Assembly (NCBI GenBank): GCA_039818945.1
Contig: JBCBSZ010000006.1
Span: 58,036 to 122,035 of the forward strand
Reading direction: 5' to 3'
DNA length: 64,000 nt
DNA from: JBCBSZ01 sp039818945
GTDB taxonomy: Bacteria; Actinomycetota; Acidimicrobiia; Acidimicrobiales; Poriferisodalaceae
Within the stretch, counting starts at the first letter, position 1. Each line of letters opens with the position of its first letter. Below, one piece after another: positions 16,709-25,456 of the stretch. The notes below the pieces were generated by a model. It was not told the DNA's origin. It saw only the letters and a list, made by a program, of their open reading frames with translations, and made no database searches. A program made the position numbers and the translations under genes.

Positions 16709-18724
16709 ATGCCTGAGCAGACGATCGTCCGCGGCTCCTGCCACCACGACTGCCCGGACACCTGCGTCTGGGACGTGACCGTCGAGGACGGCCGAGCGGT
16801 GCGCCTGCGCGGCAACGCCGACCACCCCACCACACGGGGCCAGCTCTGCCCGAAGGTGAACCGGTTCCTCGACCGCGTCCACCACCCCGACCGGATCCTC
16901 ACGCCGCTGCGACGGGCCGGACGGAAGGCCTCGGGCGAGTACGAGCCCATCTCGTGGGACGAGGCGATCTCGACGGTCGCGGACGGCCTCCGGCGGGCCG
17001 CCGACCGCCACGGTCCGGCCTCGATCCTCCAGTTCTCCTTCGACGGCACCCAGGGGGTCATCCAGAAGGGTGTGATGGCCGACCGCTTCTTCGATGCGCT
17101 CGGCGCCAGCGACATCGGCCGCGACCTGTGCGGGGTCACCGCGTGGCTCGGTGCCGCCGACGTCTCGGGGCTGCCGTACGGCATCGACCCCGAGGACCTC
17201 CGCCACGCCCGCAACATCATCCTGTGGGGCACCAACACCCACCTGACCAACCGGCACCTCTGGCCCGTCATCGACGAGGCTCGGGCCGCAGGCGCGCACG
17301 TCACCGTCGTCGATCCGATCCGCACCTCGACCGCCGAGAAGGCGGACGATCACATCCAGCTCCGTCCGGGCACCGACGTCGCGCTGGTGCTCGGGATGAT
17401 CGGCGTCCTCGACCGCGACGGCCTGCTCGACGACGCCTGGCTCGCCGAGCACACCTCGGGCAGCGCCGAGCTCCTCGCCGACGCCCGCTCGCTCCCCCTC
17501 GACGAGGCCGCCCGCATCACGGGCATCGACGCCGGGCGCATCGCCGCGCTCGCACACGCCTACGTCGAGCGCCGCCCGTCGGCCATCCGGGTACTCGTCG
17601 GGCCCGAGCACCGCGAGCAGGGCCGGGAGATCATGCGGTCGATCGCTCTGCTCCCGGCGCTGACCGGCGCGTGGCGCGACGTCGGCGGCGGCCTGGCCCG
17701 CTCGACGCAGATCTACTTCGAGACCGCGCTCGCCTACCCCGGCGACCGGCCCGACCGTCCCCGGATCAACATGGCGCGCCTGGGCGAGGCGCTCACCGGC
17801 GACTCGATCTCTGCGCTCGTCGTGCACAACTCCAACCCGGCGGTCATCTGCCCCGACCAGAACCGGGTGCTGGCCGGGCTCCGCCGCGACGATCTCTTCA
17901 CGGTGGTCGTCGAGCAGTTCCTGACCGACACCGCCCTCCACGCCGACATCGTCCTGCCGACCACGACCCAGATCGAGCACCTCGACCTCGGCATCGCCTG
18001 GGGCCACCTGTACCTGGCGCTCAACCAGCCGGCCATCGCGCCGCTCGGCGAGGCGCTGCCCAACACGGAGATCTTCCGGCGCCTCGGCGCCGAGATGGGC
18101 CTCGACGACCCCGGCTTGCGAGACAGCGACGAGGAGCTCGTGCGCCAGCTCCTCGACTCGGACCACCCCTGGCTCGACGGCATCTCCTACGAGCGGCTCG
18201 TCGAGGAGACCTGGGCCCGCCTCGCGGTACCTGCCGGACACCGCCCCAACGTCGACGCCGCCCCGGCCACCGACGACGGTCGACTCCGCCTCGGCTCGCT
18301 GGTCCACCACCCCGGCGCCGAGACCCCGGACGGCGATCCGGAGCTCGCCGCCCGCTTCCCGCTGGCGCTGATCTCGCGGAAGCAGCACACGAAGTTCCTC
18401 AACGCCAACTACGGGGGCTTCGAGCGGCACCTGCCCAGCGAGGGCGAGCCCCGCCTCCAGATCAACGCCGCCGACGCGGCCGCTCGGGGCATCGGCGAGG
18501 GCGACCGGGTGATCGTGCGCAACGACCGCGGCTCGCTGACCCTGACCGCCGCGATCACCGACGTCGTCGCCCCCGGTGTCGTGGCCGTGCCGTTCGGCTG
18601 GTGGAACCGCCACAGCCCCGACGGCCGGGGCGTCAACGCCCTGACGAACCCGACGCCGCCCGCAGACGACCGCGGCTCGGCGGCGTTCCACGACACGCTC
18701 GTCGAGGTCGAGCGGGTCGGTTGA
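16709..18724 (+). CDS. Molybdopterin (bis-MGD) oxidoreductase with N-terminal [4Fe-4S] cluster
   Basis: 671 residues of the DMSO-reductase superfamily. C11, C15, C19 and C47 (CHHDCPDTCVW ... GQLCPKVN) form the N-terminal [4Fe-4S] site. The molybdopterin-binding domains follow (NIILWGTNTHLTNRHLW, VTVVDPIRTSTAEKADDHI, LALISRKQHTKFLNANYGG, and a C-terminal GDRVIVRNDRGSL barrel). C141 in IGRDLCGVT is a candidate Mo ligand. No Tat signal is present, so it should be cytoplasmic. Members of this single-subunit group act on varied substrates including formate and organic S/N oxides; the substrate here is unknown. The TGA overlaps the next gene's ATG by one base. Confidence 0.85.
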   Translation: MPEQTIVRGSCHHDCPDTCVWDVTVEDGRAVRLRGNADHPTTRGQLCPKVNRFLDRVHHPDRILTPLRRAGRKASGEYEPISWDEAISTVADGLRRAADRHGPASILQFSFDGTQGVIQKGVMADRFFDALGASDIGRDLCGVTAWLGAADVSGLPYGIDPEDLRHARNIILWGTNTHLTNRHLWPVIDEARAAGAHVTVVDPIRTSTAEKADDHIQLRPGTDVALVLGMIGVLDRDGLLDDAWLAEHTSGSAELLADARSLPLDEAARITGIDAGRIAALAHAYVERRPSAIRVLVGPEHREQGREIMRSIALLPALTGAWRDVGGGLARSTQIYFETALAYPGDRPDRPRINMARLGEALTGDSISALVVHNSNPAVICPDQNRVLAGLRRDDLFTVVVEQFLTDTALHADIVLPTTTQIEHLDLGIAWGHLYLALNQPAIAPLGEALPNTEIFRRLGAEMGLDDPGLRDSDEELVRQLLDSDHPWLDGISYERLVEETWARLAVPAGHRPNVDAAPATDDGRLRLGSLVHHPGAETPDGDPELAARFPLALISRKQHTKFLNANYGGFERHLPSEGEPRLQINAADAAARGIGEGDRVIVRNDRGSLTLTAAITDVVAPGVVAVPFGWWNRHSPDGRGVNALTNPTPPADDRGSAAFHDTLVEVERVG

Positions 18725-19458
18725 TGCACCTCGATCTGTCCGATCCGTTCGCGGCCTACGAGGACCAGGACTCCGGCTGCGTCTCGTACGGCATCGAGGC
18801 GGACGGCCGGCGCTGGCACGTGAAGATCGCCACCGATGAGCAGGCCGAGGCGTCACTGCGCAGCGCGATCCGGTTCCACGCCGCCGTGCGCCATCCGGCG
18901 ATCGTGGCCCCGGTGGAGGTGGTCGAGGCGCCCCGGCTGACGCTCGTCGCACCGTGGATCGACGGGTTCACGCTCAACCAGGCCACGCGCTACGGCTCGG
19001 ACCGCAGCGGGCTGCGCCGCTTCCAGGCCGAACCGGTGGGGGTCGTGCTCGCCGGCCTCGACCGCATCCTCGACGCCCACCTCGCGGTCGTGGCCGCCGG
19101 CTTCGTGGCGGTCGACCTCTACGACGGGTGCTTCCACGTCGAGGTGCCGAGCTCGACCACGTACCTCATCGACCTCGACGAGTACCGGCCCGGGCCGTTC
19201 GTCGTCGAGGACGACCGGCTCCCGGGGGCGAGCAGCTACATGGCGCCCGAAGAGTGGCGGCGGGGCGCCACGATCGACGAGCGCACCACGGTCTTCGGTC
19301 TGGGCCGCACGCTCCAGCACCTGCTGGCCGGTCCCGACGGCTGGCGCGGCTCCGCGGAGCGGTGGGCGGTCGTCGAGCGCGCCACCGCGACGGCGCCGCA
19401 CGACCGCCACCAGCGGGCGACCGACCTGGTGCAGGACTGGCGGGCTGCGGGTGGCTGA
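18724..19458 (+). CDS. Protein-kinase-like protein coupled to the molybdopterin oxidoreductase
   Basis: 244 residues. It has kinase-fold hints: RRWHVKIATDEQAEASLRSA resembles the Lys/Glu pair of the N-lobe, VAVDLYDGCFHVEV stands where HRDLxxxN would be, YLIDLDEYRPG resembles DFG, and SSYMAPEEW is the APE motif. Residues of the catalytic loop are altered (VDLYDGC), so activity is uncertain; a small-molecule kinase or pseudokinase is possible. It overlaps the oxidoreductase stop by one base, implying that the two are made together. No membrane helix is visible. Confidence 0.6.
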   Translation: MHLDLSDPFAAYEDQDSGCVSYGIEADGRRWHVKIATDEQAEASLRSAIRFHAAVRHPAIVAPVEVVEAPRLTLVAPWIDGFTLNQATRYGSDRSGLRRFQAEPVGVVLAGLDRILDAHLAVVAAGFVAVDLYDGCFHVEVPSSTTYLIDLDEYRPGPFVVEDDRLPGASSYMAPEEWRRGATIDERTTVFGLGRTLQHLLAGPDGWRGSAERWAVVERATATAPHDRHQRATDLVQDWRAAGG

Positions 19459-19489
19459 CCCCGACCGGCTGATCCATGGGCGCCAGGCG

Positions 19490-20797
19490 TCAAGGCCCGT
19501 CGAGCGACGGCGGGGTCCAGCGAGCGCCGGAGGCGGGGGCGGGCACCGTGCTGGTCGGGCTGCCGACGCCGCCCCAGACGATCAGCTCGGTCCCGGTCCA
19601 CACGGCGACCGCGCCCTCGAGACCGCCCAACGGCCCGTCGAGGTGCACGTCCCAGGCACCCGAGTCGACGTGGACCGTCACGGGCGGCAGCTGGGGCTCG
19701 AAGAGGACGATCCAGTCGCCAGCGGATGCGATCGAGACCTCCTCGAGGTCGACGGTCGGCAGCAGCGGTCGCGCCCAGGTCCAGCCGTCACCGTCCGGGC
19801 GAGCGAGGCGATACGACGTCCGCCCCGAGGGCTCGACCACCGATGCGACGACGACGAGCCCGCTGTCGTGGCCGACGATCTTCGAGGTCCCGATCCGGCC
19901 GTCCGGGTGCTCGAGCGGCGGCAGCGAGCGCCAGGTGTCGCGGGCCGGGTCGTAGGCGGAACCCCGACCGTCGTCCCAGACGACGATCTCGCCGTCGGCC
20001 CAGACCACGTCGAGCATCAGCCTCCAGAGCTGGTCCCAGCTCACCGCCTCCGCCGCGAGTGGGAGATCCGTGCCCCGGACCCACACCTCGGCGTCGTCGT
20101 CGTAGCGGACGACGGCGATCGACGACGCCTCCGGACGCTGGACGGCGCCGATGCCGAAGAGGTCCTCGCCGTCCGACACCAGCTGGCCGAGGAGGGCGCC
20201 CTCGACGTCGGGCAGCTCCGTCCAGCCGTCGCCCCGCGGGTCGATCGAGGTGACGGCGCCCTTGGCCAGCGCGACCAACCGACCGTCGACGACGACCGAG
20301 GTCAGGCCGGGATGCCCCCAGCCGGGGACGACGAGGGTCCGCCACGAGTCGGTCGAGGGGTCGTAGGCCGCACCGTCGGCGTAGGCGACGTCGCGATCCG
20401 GGTTCGAGCCGGCCCAGACGACCACCTCGCCGCCGATCCACCCGGCGACGGCGAACGATCGCCCCGCGATCGGTGCGGCGGCGATCGGTTCCCAGGTCCC
20501 GGGCCCCGCCGGGCCGGTGACAGCGAGCGCCGACTCGACCTCCTCGTCGCCGACGTCCGCCGCCGGTTCCGTCGACGTCCTCGGACCGCGCCAGGCGAGG
20601 AGGCCGGCGACGAGCGCCACGACGAGCAGCGCCGCGGCGACGGGCAGGCGAGATCGACCCGCCGGCACCTCGTCCCGCAGCGAGATCTGCTCCACCTCGC
20701 CGTCCGTCTCCCGAGCGGACGCGGGCCGGCGCGCGTCCAGCAACACGTCGGCCAGCTCGGGCAGCTCGGCGCGCAACCTCGTCTCGACGTCGTTCAC
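19490..20797 (-). CDS. Membrane-anchored beta-propeller (Kelch-like) protein, putative anti-sigma/sensor partner of ECF sigma
   Basis: 435 residues. An N-terminal cytoplasmic tail of ~45 residues (MNDVETRLRAELPELADVLL) is followed by one membrane helix near 50-68 (LPVAAALLVVALVAGLLAW). The large exported part has repeating strands such as VVVWAGSNPDRDVAYADGAA, EIVVWDDGRGSAYDPARDTW and ELIVWGGVG, typical of Kelch-like propellers. GTG at 20797 overlaps the sigma-factor stop by four bases. The tail has no His/Cys of the zinc anti-sigma motif, so if it holds the sigma factor it does so by another interface. The role as an anti-sigma or surface sensor is inferred from the coupling. Confidence 0.7.
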   Translation of the reverse strand: MNDVETRLRAELPELADVLLDARRPASARETDGEVEQISLRDEVPAGRSRLPVAAALLVVALVAGLLAWRGPRTSTEPAADVGDEEVESALAVTGPAGPGTWEPIAAAPIAGRSFAVAGWIGGEVVVWAGSNPDRDVAYADGAAYDPSTDSWRTLVVPGWGHPGLTSVVVDGRLVALAKGAVTSIDPRGDGWTELPDVEGALLGQLVSDGEDLFGIGAVQRPEASSIAVVRYDDDAEVWVRGTDLPLAAEAVSWDQLWRLMLDVVWADGEIVVWDDGRGSAYDPARDTWRSLPPLEHPDGRIGTSKIVGHDSGLVVVASVVEPSGRTSYRLARPDGDGWTWARPLLPTVDLEEVSIASAGDWIVLFEPQLPPVTVHVDSGAWDVHLDGPLGGLEGAVAVWTGTELIVWGGVGSPTSTVPAPASGARWTPPSLDGP

Positions 20798-21279
20798 GAC
20801 AGCTCCTCCCTCAGCACGGCGAGCGCTCGATGTGCCAGCGAGCGCACGGTCGCCGGCCGGCACCCGAGCGCGGCGGCGATCTCGTCGTCGGGGACGTCGA
20901 CGAAGTAGCGCAGGACGATCACGATCCGCTGCCGCTCCCCCAGCCGGTCGAGCGCGTCCCGGAGCTCGATCAGGCGCTCGGGTGCCTCGACCGGCGGCGC
21001 CGCCTGGGCCACGGCGTGACGGCGCTCCAGCTCACGTCGTCGCAGCACCGCTCGCGAGCCGTTGACGACGCACGTCCGCAGGTAGCCGCCGGGTCGGTCG
21101 AGGGATCCCCACCGTTGCCCGACCGCTTCGAAGGCGTCCTGCACGACCTCTTCCGCCTGCTGGGCCGACCCGACCAGCAGCACGGCGAGGCGCAACATCG
21201 GCGCCCGCTCCCGTTCGAACAGCGCGGTCAGGTCCTCGTGGGGCCTGGTCGGCGGTGCGGGACGAGGTGGTGGCGGCAT
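20794..21279 (-). CDS. ECF RNA polymerase sigma factor (SigE/SigM-type)
   Basis: 161 residues. Region 2 spans roughly 15-80 (LTALFERERAPMLRLAVLLVGS, AEEVVQDAFEAVGQRW, LRTCVVNGSRAVLRRR), and region 4 about 100-161 (ALDRLGERQRIVIVLRYFVD, LGCRPATVRSLAHRALAVL). It should direct RNA polymerase to a small stress or surface regulon. The start is ATG 21279. The gene is divergent from an acetyltransferase and translationally coupled to a membrane propeller protein that is the likely regulatory partner. Confidence 0.9.
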   Translation of the reverse strand: MPPPPRPAPPTRPHEDLTALFERERAPMLRLAVLLVGSAQQAEEVVQDAFEAVGQRWGSLDRPGGYLRTCVVNGSRAVLRRRELERRHAVAQAAPPVEAPERLIELRDALDRLGERQRIVIVLRYFVDVPDDEIAAALGCRPATVRSLAHRALAVLREELS

Positions 21280-21353
21280 CTCACATCCAACGATGCACGA
21301 GGCGGGCGCGCTGTTGCAGCGCCGCTCGGGTCGCCGTGGTGCGAGAGTGGCGC

Positions 21354-21833
21354 ATGGAGCACCGACCGGCCGTTCCGGCCGACGCCGCCGCGATCACCGA
21401 CCACCACCATCGCTGCTGGGTGTCGGCGTTCACCCACCTGCTCCCCGAGGGCGCGATCGACGGGCTCAGGTCGGAGGTGATGCTCGAGACCTGGCACGGC
21501 CGCCTGGCGAGCGGTTCCGGTCACTCGACGGTCGTGGCGGTCGACGCAGGGCGCGTCGTGGGCCACACCTCGGTGCGACGGAACGAGATCGTCACGCTCT
21601 ACGTGCACCCCGACGAGCAGGGCCGCGGCATCGGACGACGCCTGCTCGGGGTCGCGGAGGGGATCGTCTCCGACGCCGGTCACGACGAGGCCGAGCTGCG
21701 GACCGTCGTCGGCAACGACCCGGCGATCGGGCTCTACCGCTCGGCGGGATGGACCGTCACGGAGGAGATCGTCCGCAGCGAGGACTACGGCATGACCTAC
21801 GACGAGCAGGTGCTCCGCAAGCGGCTGCGCTGA
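21354..21833 (+). CDS. GNAT-family N-acetyltransferase
   Basis: 159 residues. The acetyl-CoA loop is visible as IVTLYVHPDEQGRGIGRRLLGVAE, and the C-terminal strand region as IGLYRSAGWTV. The substrate is unknown. The ATG at 21354 is chosen because the GNAT fold starts there (EHRPAVPADAAAITDHHHRCW), whereas a longer frame has unlike composition. It stops one base before the convergent rsfS gene. Confidence 0.85.
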   Translation: MEHRPAVPADAAAITDHHHRCWVSAFTHLLPEGAIDGLRSEVMLETWHGRLASGSGHSTVVAVDAGRVVGHTSVRRNEIVTLYVHPDEQGRGIGRRLLGVAEGIVSDAGHDEAELRTVVGNDPAIGLYRSAGWTVTEEIVRSEDYGMTYDEQVLRKRLR

Positions 21834-22307
21834 TCAGTCGGCGTCGTCGCGCCAGGCCGGGACGTCGGCCCAGAGCCGCTCGAGGTCGTAGACGGCCCTG
21901 ACCTCGTCGTCGAAGACGTGCACGACGGTGTCGCCGTAGTCGAGCACCACCCAGCGCCAGTCGGTCTGGCCCTCGGTGCGGATCGGCGACTCCCCGGTGC
22001 GTTCCCGCACGAGGCGCTCGACCTCCTCGACGATGGCTCGCACCTGGCGGGCGTTGGAGCCCGAGCCGACGACGAAGAGCTCGGCGATGGCGAGGACCTC
22101 GGCGACCCGGAGGACGACCGGATCGGTGCCGAGCTTGTCGTCGATCGCCGCCACGGCGGCCTGCGCGACCGGGTCGAGGTCGGCGAGGTCGAGCACCAGC
22201 TCGGCGCCCGGCGCGGGCTCGGTGGGCGACGTGTCGGCCTCGCCGTCGACGTCGGGGACGATCTCGTTCAGCGCAACGCTCCGGTCACGCTCGTCATCGA
22301 AGCACAC
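21834..22307 (-). CDS. rsfS: Ribosomal silencing factor RsfS (iojap/YbeB family)
   Basis: 157 residues. The RsfS core follows a ~40-residue acidic leader: AVAAIDDKLGTDPVVLRVAEV, FVVGSGSNARQVRAIVEEVE and DWRWVVLDYGDTVVHVFDDE are the family blocks. RsfS binds ribosomal protein L14 and blocks subunit joining in starvation. It sits in the conserved nadD-lytR-rsfS order. The start is a GTG at 22307 without a strong Shine-Dalgarno; no shorter in-frame ATG exists, so the acidic leader, longer than in most homologues, seems real but uncertain. Confidence 0.9.
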   Translation of the reverse strand: MCFDDERDRSVALNEIVPDVDGEADTSPTEPAPGAELVLDLADLDPVAQAAVAAIDDKLGTDPVVLRVAEVLAIAELFVVGSGSNARQVRAIVEEVERLVRERTGESPIRTEGQTDWRWVVLDYGDTVVHVFDDEVRAVYDLERLWADVPAWRDDAD

Positions 22308-22349
22308 CGGGCCGGCAGATGACAGCCGTCCCGGTCACCTCCGTGCGGT

Positions 22350-23642
22350 TCACTGCCCGTCGACGTACTGGGCGACGAAGTCGCGGCCGAGGACGATCGT
22401 GACGTCGACGACGTCGATCGCGTTGCGGTCGCGGACGACCTCGCCGAGCCCGAGGGCGTCGCGGAGCTGCTCGGCCGCGTTGCGTTGGTCGTCGCGATAG
22501 TAGACGAGCTGGGTCGTGCGGTAGTCGAAGGTCCGGGCGTTGTCGCGGAGGTCGACCCGGGCCCCCGCCGGCAGGAGGATCTCGGTCGCCACCGAGGCGA
22601 GCCCGGGGGTGCCCGCACCGTTGAGCAGCTGCACACGGATGCGGCCGGAGCCGTCGCCGGCGGCGTCGGGGGCAAACTCGGCGACCAGCGCGTCGATCTC
22701 GTCGCGCACGATCTTGTATTCGGTGTCGACGCCCGTGCCCGCCAGCGTCTCGACCGGGAGCAGGCGATAGTCGACCGGACCGTCGGCCAGCCCGTGGAGG
22801 AACGCGACCAGATCGGTCCGCACGTCGGCGATCGGGTAGTCGACCGTCGCGAGGCCGCCCAGCCAGGCGCGCCAGACGGTGTCGTGGCGCAGCAGCCGCA
22901 CGAGGTCGGGCTCATCGAGGGCCTGCGCCGCGAGGAACGGCCCGACCGCGTCGGCGGTCAAGGTGAGCGGACCCGCGTCGGTGACGACGGCGATGCGACC
23001 GTCGTCGTCGCGGTCGATCGGGTTCGGGTTCACCACCTCGAGCGGTGCGACGTCCTCGACCAGGGTGGTCCAGGCGCGGGCGTCGAGGACCGCGACGTGG
23101 TCGAACTCGACGCCGAGCAGGTTCTCGGTGGTCAGCTGCACCAGCTCCTCGCCGCCGAGCTCCAGCGACCTCGACAGCGGTTCGAGGCCGAAGCCCGGCA
23201 CGTCGAGGACCGTCGAGGCGGGGACGAACACCATGCCGCCGCCCGCACCCGAGCCGTCGAGCACTGCGGCGGTCACCGACACGAGCTCGCCGATGTCGCC
23301 GACGTGGATCAGCAGCGCCTTCGGGGTGGCCTCGAGGGTGACGGCGACCGGTTCGGCCGCGGCGACCTCGGTCGGCTCGTCGTCGCCGTCGCCGAGCAGC
23401 GGGCGGATGACGATGGCGGTGCCGATGAGCGAGATGATCACGACCAGGAGGGCGAGGACCGTCATCCGCTGGCGGCGGCGTTGCTGCTCGCGCTCGCGGC
23501 GCCGACGATGGCGACGCCCCGTGCCGGCCGACGGCAGCGGCACCCAGTCGGCCGGCGCCGAGGTGTCGCGGGGCTCGGCCCGCCGACGTCGCCGCGCCGG
23601 CTCCGCGCCGCCGTCGCCGTCCCCGGCGGTCGGGTCGGTCAT
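22350..23642 (-). CDS. LCP (LytR-CpsA-Psr)-like membrane protein with LytR_C domain, degenerate active site
   Basis: 430 residues. A long basic N-terminus (Arg-rich, residues 15-60) precedes one membrane helix (60-82). An LCP-like region follows (~105-300), and then a LytR_C domain starting IRVQLLNGAGTPGLASVATE. In active LCP ligases the strand SIPRDTYV supplies catalytic Arg and Asp; here the aligned stretch reads FVPASTVLDVPGFG (142-143 Ala-Ser), so the key charges are absent. The gene overlaps nadD by four bases (ATGA). It probably binds polyprenyl-linked cell-wall precursors or acts structurally rather than catalysing glycopolymer transfer; this is inference. Confidence 0.7.
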   Translation of the reverse strand: MTDPTAGDGDGGAEPARRRRRAEPRDTSAPADWVPLPSAGTGRRHRRRREREQQRRRQRMTVLALLVVIISLIGTAIVIRPLLGDGDDEPTEVAAAEPVAVTLEATPKALLIHVGDIGELVSVTAAVLDGSGAGGGMVFVPASTVLDVPGFGLEPLSRSLELGGEELVQLTTENLLGVEFDHVAVLDARAWTTLVEDVAPLEVVNPNPIDRDDDGRIAVVTDAGPLTLTADAVGPFLAAQALDEPDLVRLLRHDTVWRAWLGGLATVDYPIADVRTDLVAFLHGLADGPVDYRLLPVETLAGTGVDTEYKIVRDEIDALVAEFAPDAAGDGSGRIRVQLLNGAGTPGLASVATEILLPAGARVDLRDNARTFDYRTTQLVYYRDDQRNAAEQLRDALGLGEVVRDRNAIDVVDVTIVLGRDFVAQYVDGQ

Positions 23643-24229
23643 CCGAGCGTCCCGTAGAGGCCGCGCTCGCGGATCACCTCGAGCACGGCGGCGGGGATGA
23701 GGTAGTCGAGTGGGCGGCCGTCACGGACGCGGTCGCGCAGGTCGGTGGACGACACGTCGAGTCGGGGAGCCTCCACGTTGATCCAGTCCCATCCCTCTGG
23801 CGGCCGGGACCCGGCGGCCCCGGGTCGGTCCACCACCACGATACGAGAGCGTTCCCTCAGCTCGGCCGCGCGCTCCCAGGAGGTGATGCCGGGCGCGGCG
23901 TCGCTGCCGAGCACCACGTAGGCGGTGGTCTCGCCGTCGGCCTGGATCTCGTCGACGGTGTCGATCGTGTAGCTGGCGCCGCCCCGACGGATCTCCAGAT
24001 CGCTGGCCCGAAGGCCCTCGACCTCGTCGACCGCAGCGGCTACCATGTCCAGACGGTGCTGCGCGGCGGTGATCGCGCGGTGCTCGGTCTTCTGCCACGG
24101 CACGTTCGCGACCACGAGCAGGACCTCGTCCAACGCCAACTCGTGGAGTACGTTCACCGCAATCACCAGATGACCGACGTGGGGCGGATCGAACGTCCCA
24201 CCAAAGATGCCGACTCGGCGAGATCGCAC
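23639..24229 (-). CDS. nadD: Nicotinate-nucleotide adenylyltransferase
   Basis: 196 residues. The nucleotidyltransferase motif GIFGGTFDPPHVGHLVIA is at the start and the C-terminal signature VSSTDLRDRVRDG is present, with LVVANVPWQKTE as the NadD-specific segment. The enzyme makes deamido-NAD from nicotinate mononucleotide and ATP in NAD synthesis. It starts at GTG 24229 and is coupled to the LCP-like gene and rsfS. In many actinobacteria this trio follows obg-proB-proA; here those genes are about 15 kb away. Confidence 0.95.
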   Translation of the reverse strand: MRSRRVGIFGGTFDPPHVGHLVIAVNVLHELALDEVLLVVANVPWQKTEHRAITAAQHRLDMVAAAVDEVEGLRASDLEIRRGGASYTIDTVDEIQADGETTAYVVLGSDAAPGITSWERAAELRERSRIVVVDRPGAAGSRPPEGWDWINVEAPRLDVSSTDLRDRVRDGRPLDYLIPAAVLEVIRERGLYGTLG

Positions 24230-24528
24230 GATCGGCGAGTGTACGGATCACCGGCCCCCCAGCCAGATCGGGCTCCAGATCTCCACCCCCGTGACCGATG
24301 GTTCGGTCCACCGAAGATCCCCGCCCGATGTCCTTGCACGCGCCAGAGGTGACGAACGTCACCGTCACGCGCGGGAATCGCACCGCGGTCGGCAGCGTTG
24401 TTGAAGATGTAATCGAACAGCTGTCCGGGTGCTCTCGGCGGTCGGAGCCCACAACCGGTGGGTAGCCGCACCCAGGAGCGGGCAGCGATGAGTGACTGCG
24501 ACCCCGGTCGCGGTGGAAGAAAGGCGAC
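24230..24528. other. Divergent intergenic region between nadD and the sigma-70 gene, 299 bp
   Basis: No credible open frame is seen. The stretch near 24395-24420 (GTTGTTGAAGATGTAATCG) is locally AT-richer than its surroundings and is the most likely location of promoter elements, but no convincing -35/-10 pair can be defined by eye. It should contain the promoters for nadD (minus) and the sigma factor (plus). Confidence 0.4.
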
Positions 24529-25356
24529 ATGACGGATTCTGTCGGGCTCTATCTCAATCAGATCGGCGCGGTGGCGCTCCTGAACGCGGAAGAGGAGAAG
24601 GAGCTCGCCCAGGTCATCGAGCGCGGTCGGGACGCTGCCGAGCGCCTCGAGGCCGGCGAGAAGGGCGTTGCGCTCAAGCGCGCCGTCCGCGACGCCGCCG
24701 CAGCACGTGACCGCTTCATTCGCGCCAACCTCCGCCTGGTCGTGAGCATCGCGCGGCGCTATCCCCTCCCCCCGGGGATGGAGCTGCTCGACCTCATCCA
24801 GGAGGGCAACCTCGGCCTCGAGCACGCCGTCGAGAAGTTCGACTGGCGCAAGGGCTTCAAGTTCTCGACCTACGCCACCTTCTGGATCCGCCAGGCCATC
24901 GGCCGGGCCCTCGACCAGAAGGCCAGCCTGGTCCGACTGCCGTCGGATCGCTCCGCGAGCCTGCGCGCCGCGCTGCGCCAGTCGTCTCGCGACGGGAGCG
25001 ACCTCGACGACGAGCACGCACGACTCCAGCGGCTCACGTCGCCGACGTCGCTCGACCGCACGGTCGGTGTCGACGGCGACAGCGAGCTGGTGGATCTGCT
25101 GGCCGACGGCAACCCGGGCCCGGAGGCCCTGGCGCTCGTCAGCGCCCAGGCCGACATGGTCGTGGGTCTCCTCGACCGGCTCGAGCCCCGGGCGCGCCTC
25201 GCCGTGGAGCGGCGCTTCGGCCTGTCCGATGGCGAGACCCGCTCGTACCGCGAGGTCGGCGAGGAGCTCGGCGTCACCGCCGAGGCCGCTCGTCGTCTCG
25301 TCAAGCGAGCCGTCGACGATCTCCGCGAGGACGCCTCGCGACTCGTCGCCGCCTGA
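24529..25356 (+). CDS. Sigma-70 family RNA polymerase sigma factor (group 2-like)
   Basis: 275 residues. Region 1.2 (VGLYLNQIGAVALLNAEEEKEL) leads directly to a full region 2 (RFIRANLRLVVSIARRYPLP, LDLIQEGNLGLEHAVEKFDW, FSTYATFWIRQAIGRAL), which recognises the -10 box. Region 3 is shortened and region 4 appears as LDRLEPRARLAVERRFGLSD and SYREVGEELGVTAEAARRLVKRA. There is no long region 1.1, so it is a secondary, primary-like sigma factor rather than the main housekeeping one. A strong terminator hairpin follows within 15 bases of the stop, indicating a single-gene unit. Confidence 0.9.
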   Translation: MTDSVGLYLNQIGAVALLNAEEEKELAQVIERGRDAAERLEAGEKGVALKRAVRDAAAARDRFIRANLRLVVSIARRYPLPPGMELLDLIQEGNLGLEHAVEKFDWRKGFKFSTYATFWIRQAIGRALDQKASLVRLPSDRSASLRAALRQSSRDGSDLDDEHARLQRLTSPTSLDRTVGVDGDSELVDLLADGNPGPEALALVSAQADMVVGLLDRLEPRARLAVERRFGLSDGETRSYREVGEELGVTAEAARRLVKRAVDDLREDASRLVAA

Positions 25357-25369
25357 TCACGTGAGCAGG

Positions 25370-25400
25370 GGCCGGCATCGGGATGTCCCCGGTGCCGGCC
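25370..25400 (+). terminator. GC-rich terminator hairpin after the sigma factor gene
   Basis: A 13-bp stem, GGCCGGCATCGGG at 25370-25382 and CCCGGTGCCGGCC at 25388-25400, has one G-T wobble and a 5-base loop. It begins 14 bases after the sigma-factor stop and is followed by TCTGTCG. It lacks a long T-run, as is common for GC-rich actinobacterial terminators. Confidence 0.7.
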
Positions 25401-25456
25401 TCTGTCGCGTTCGCCCTGCGACCGGCCAATGACGTTGCGCCGACCGGCCCCCGATT

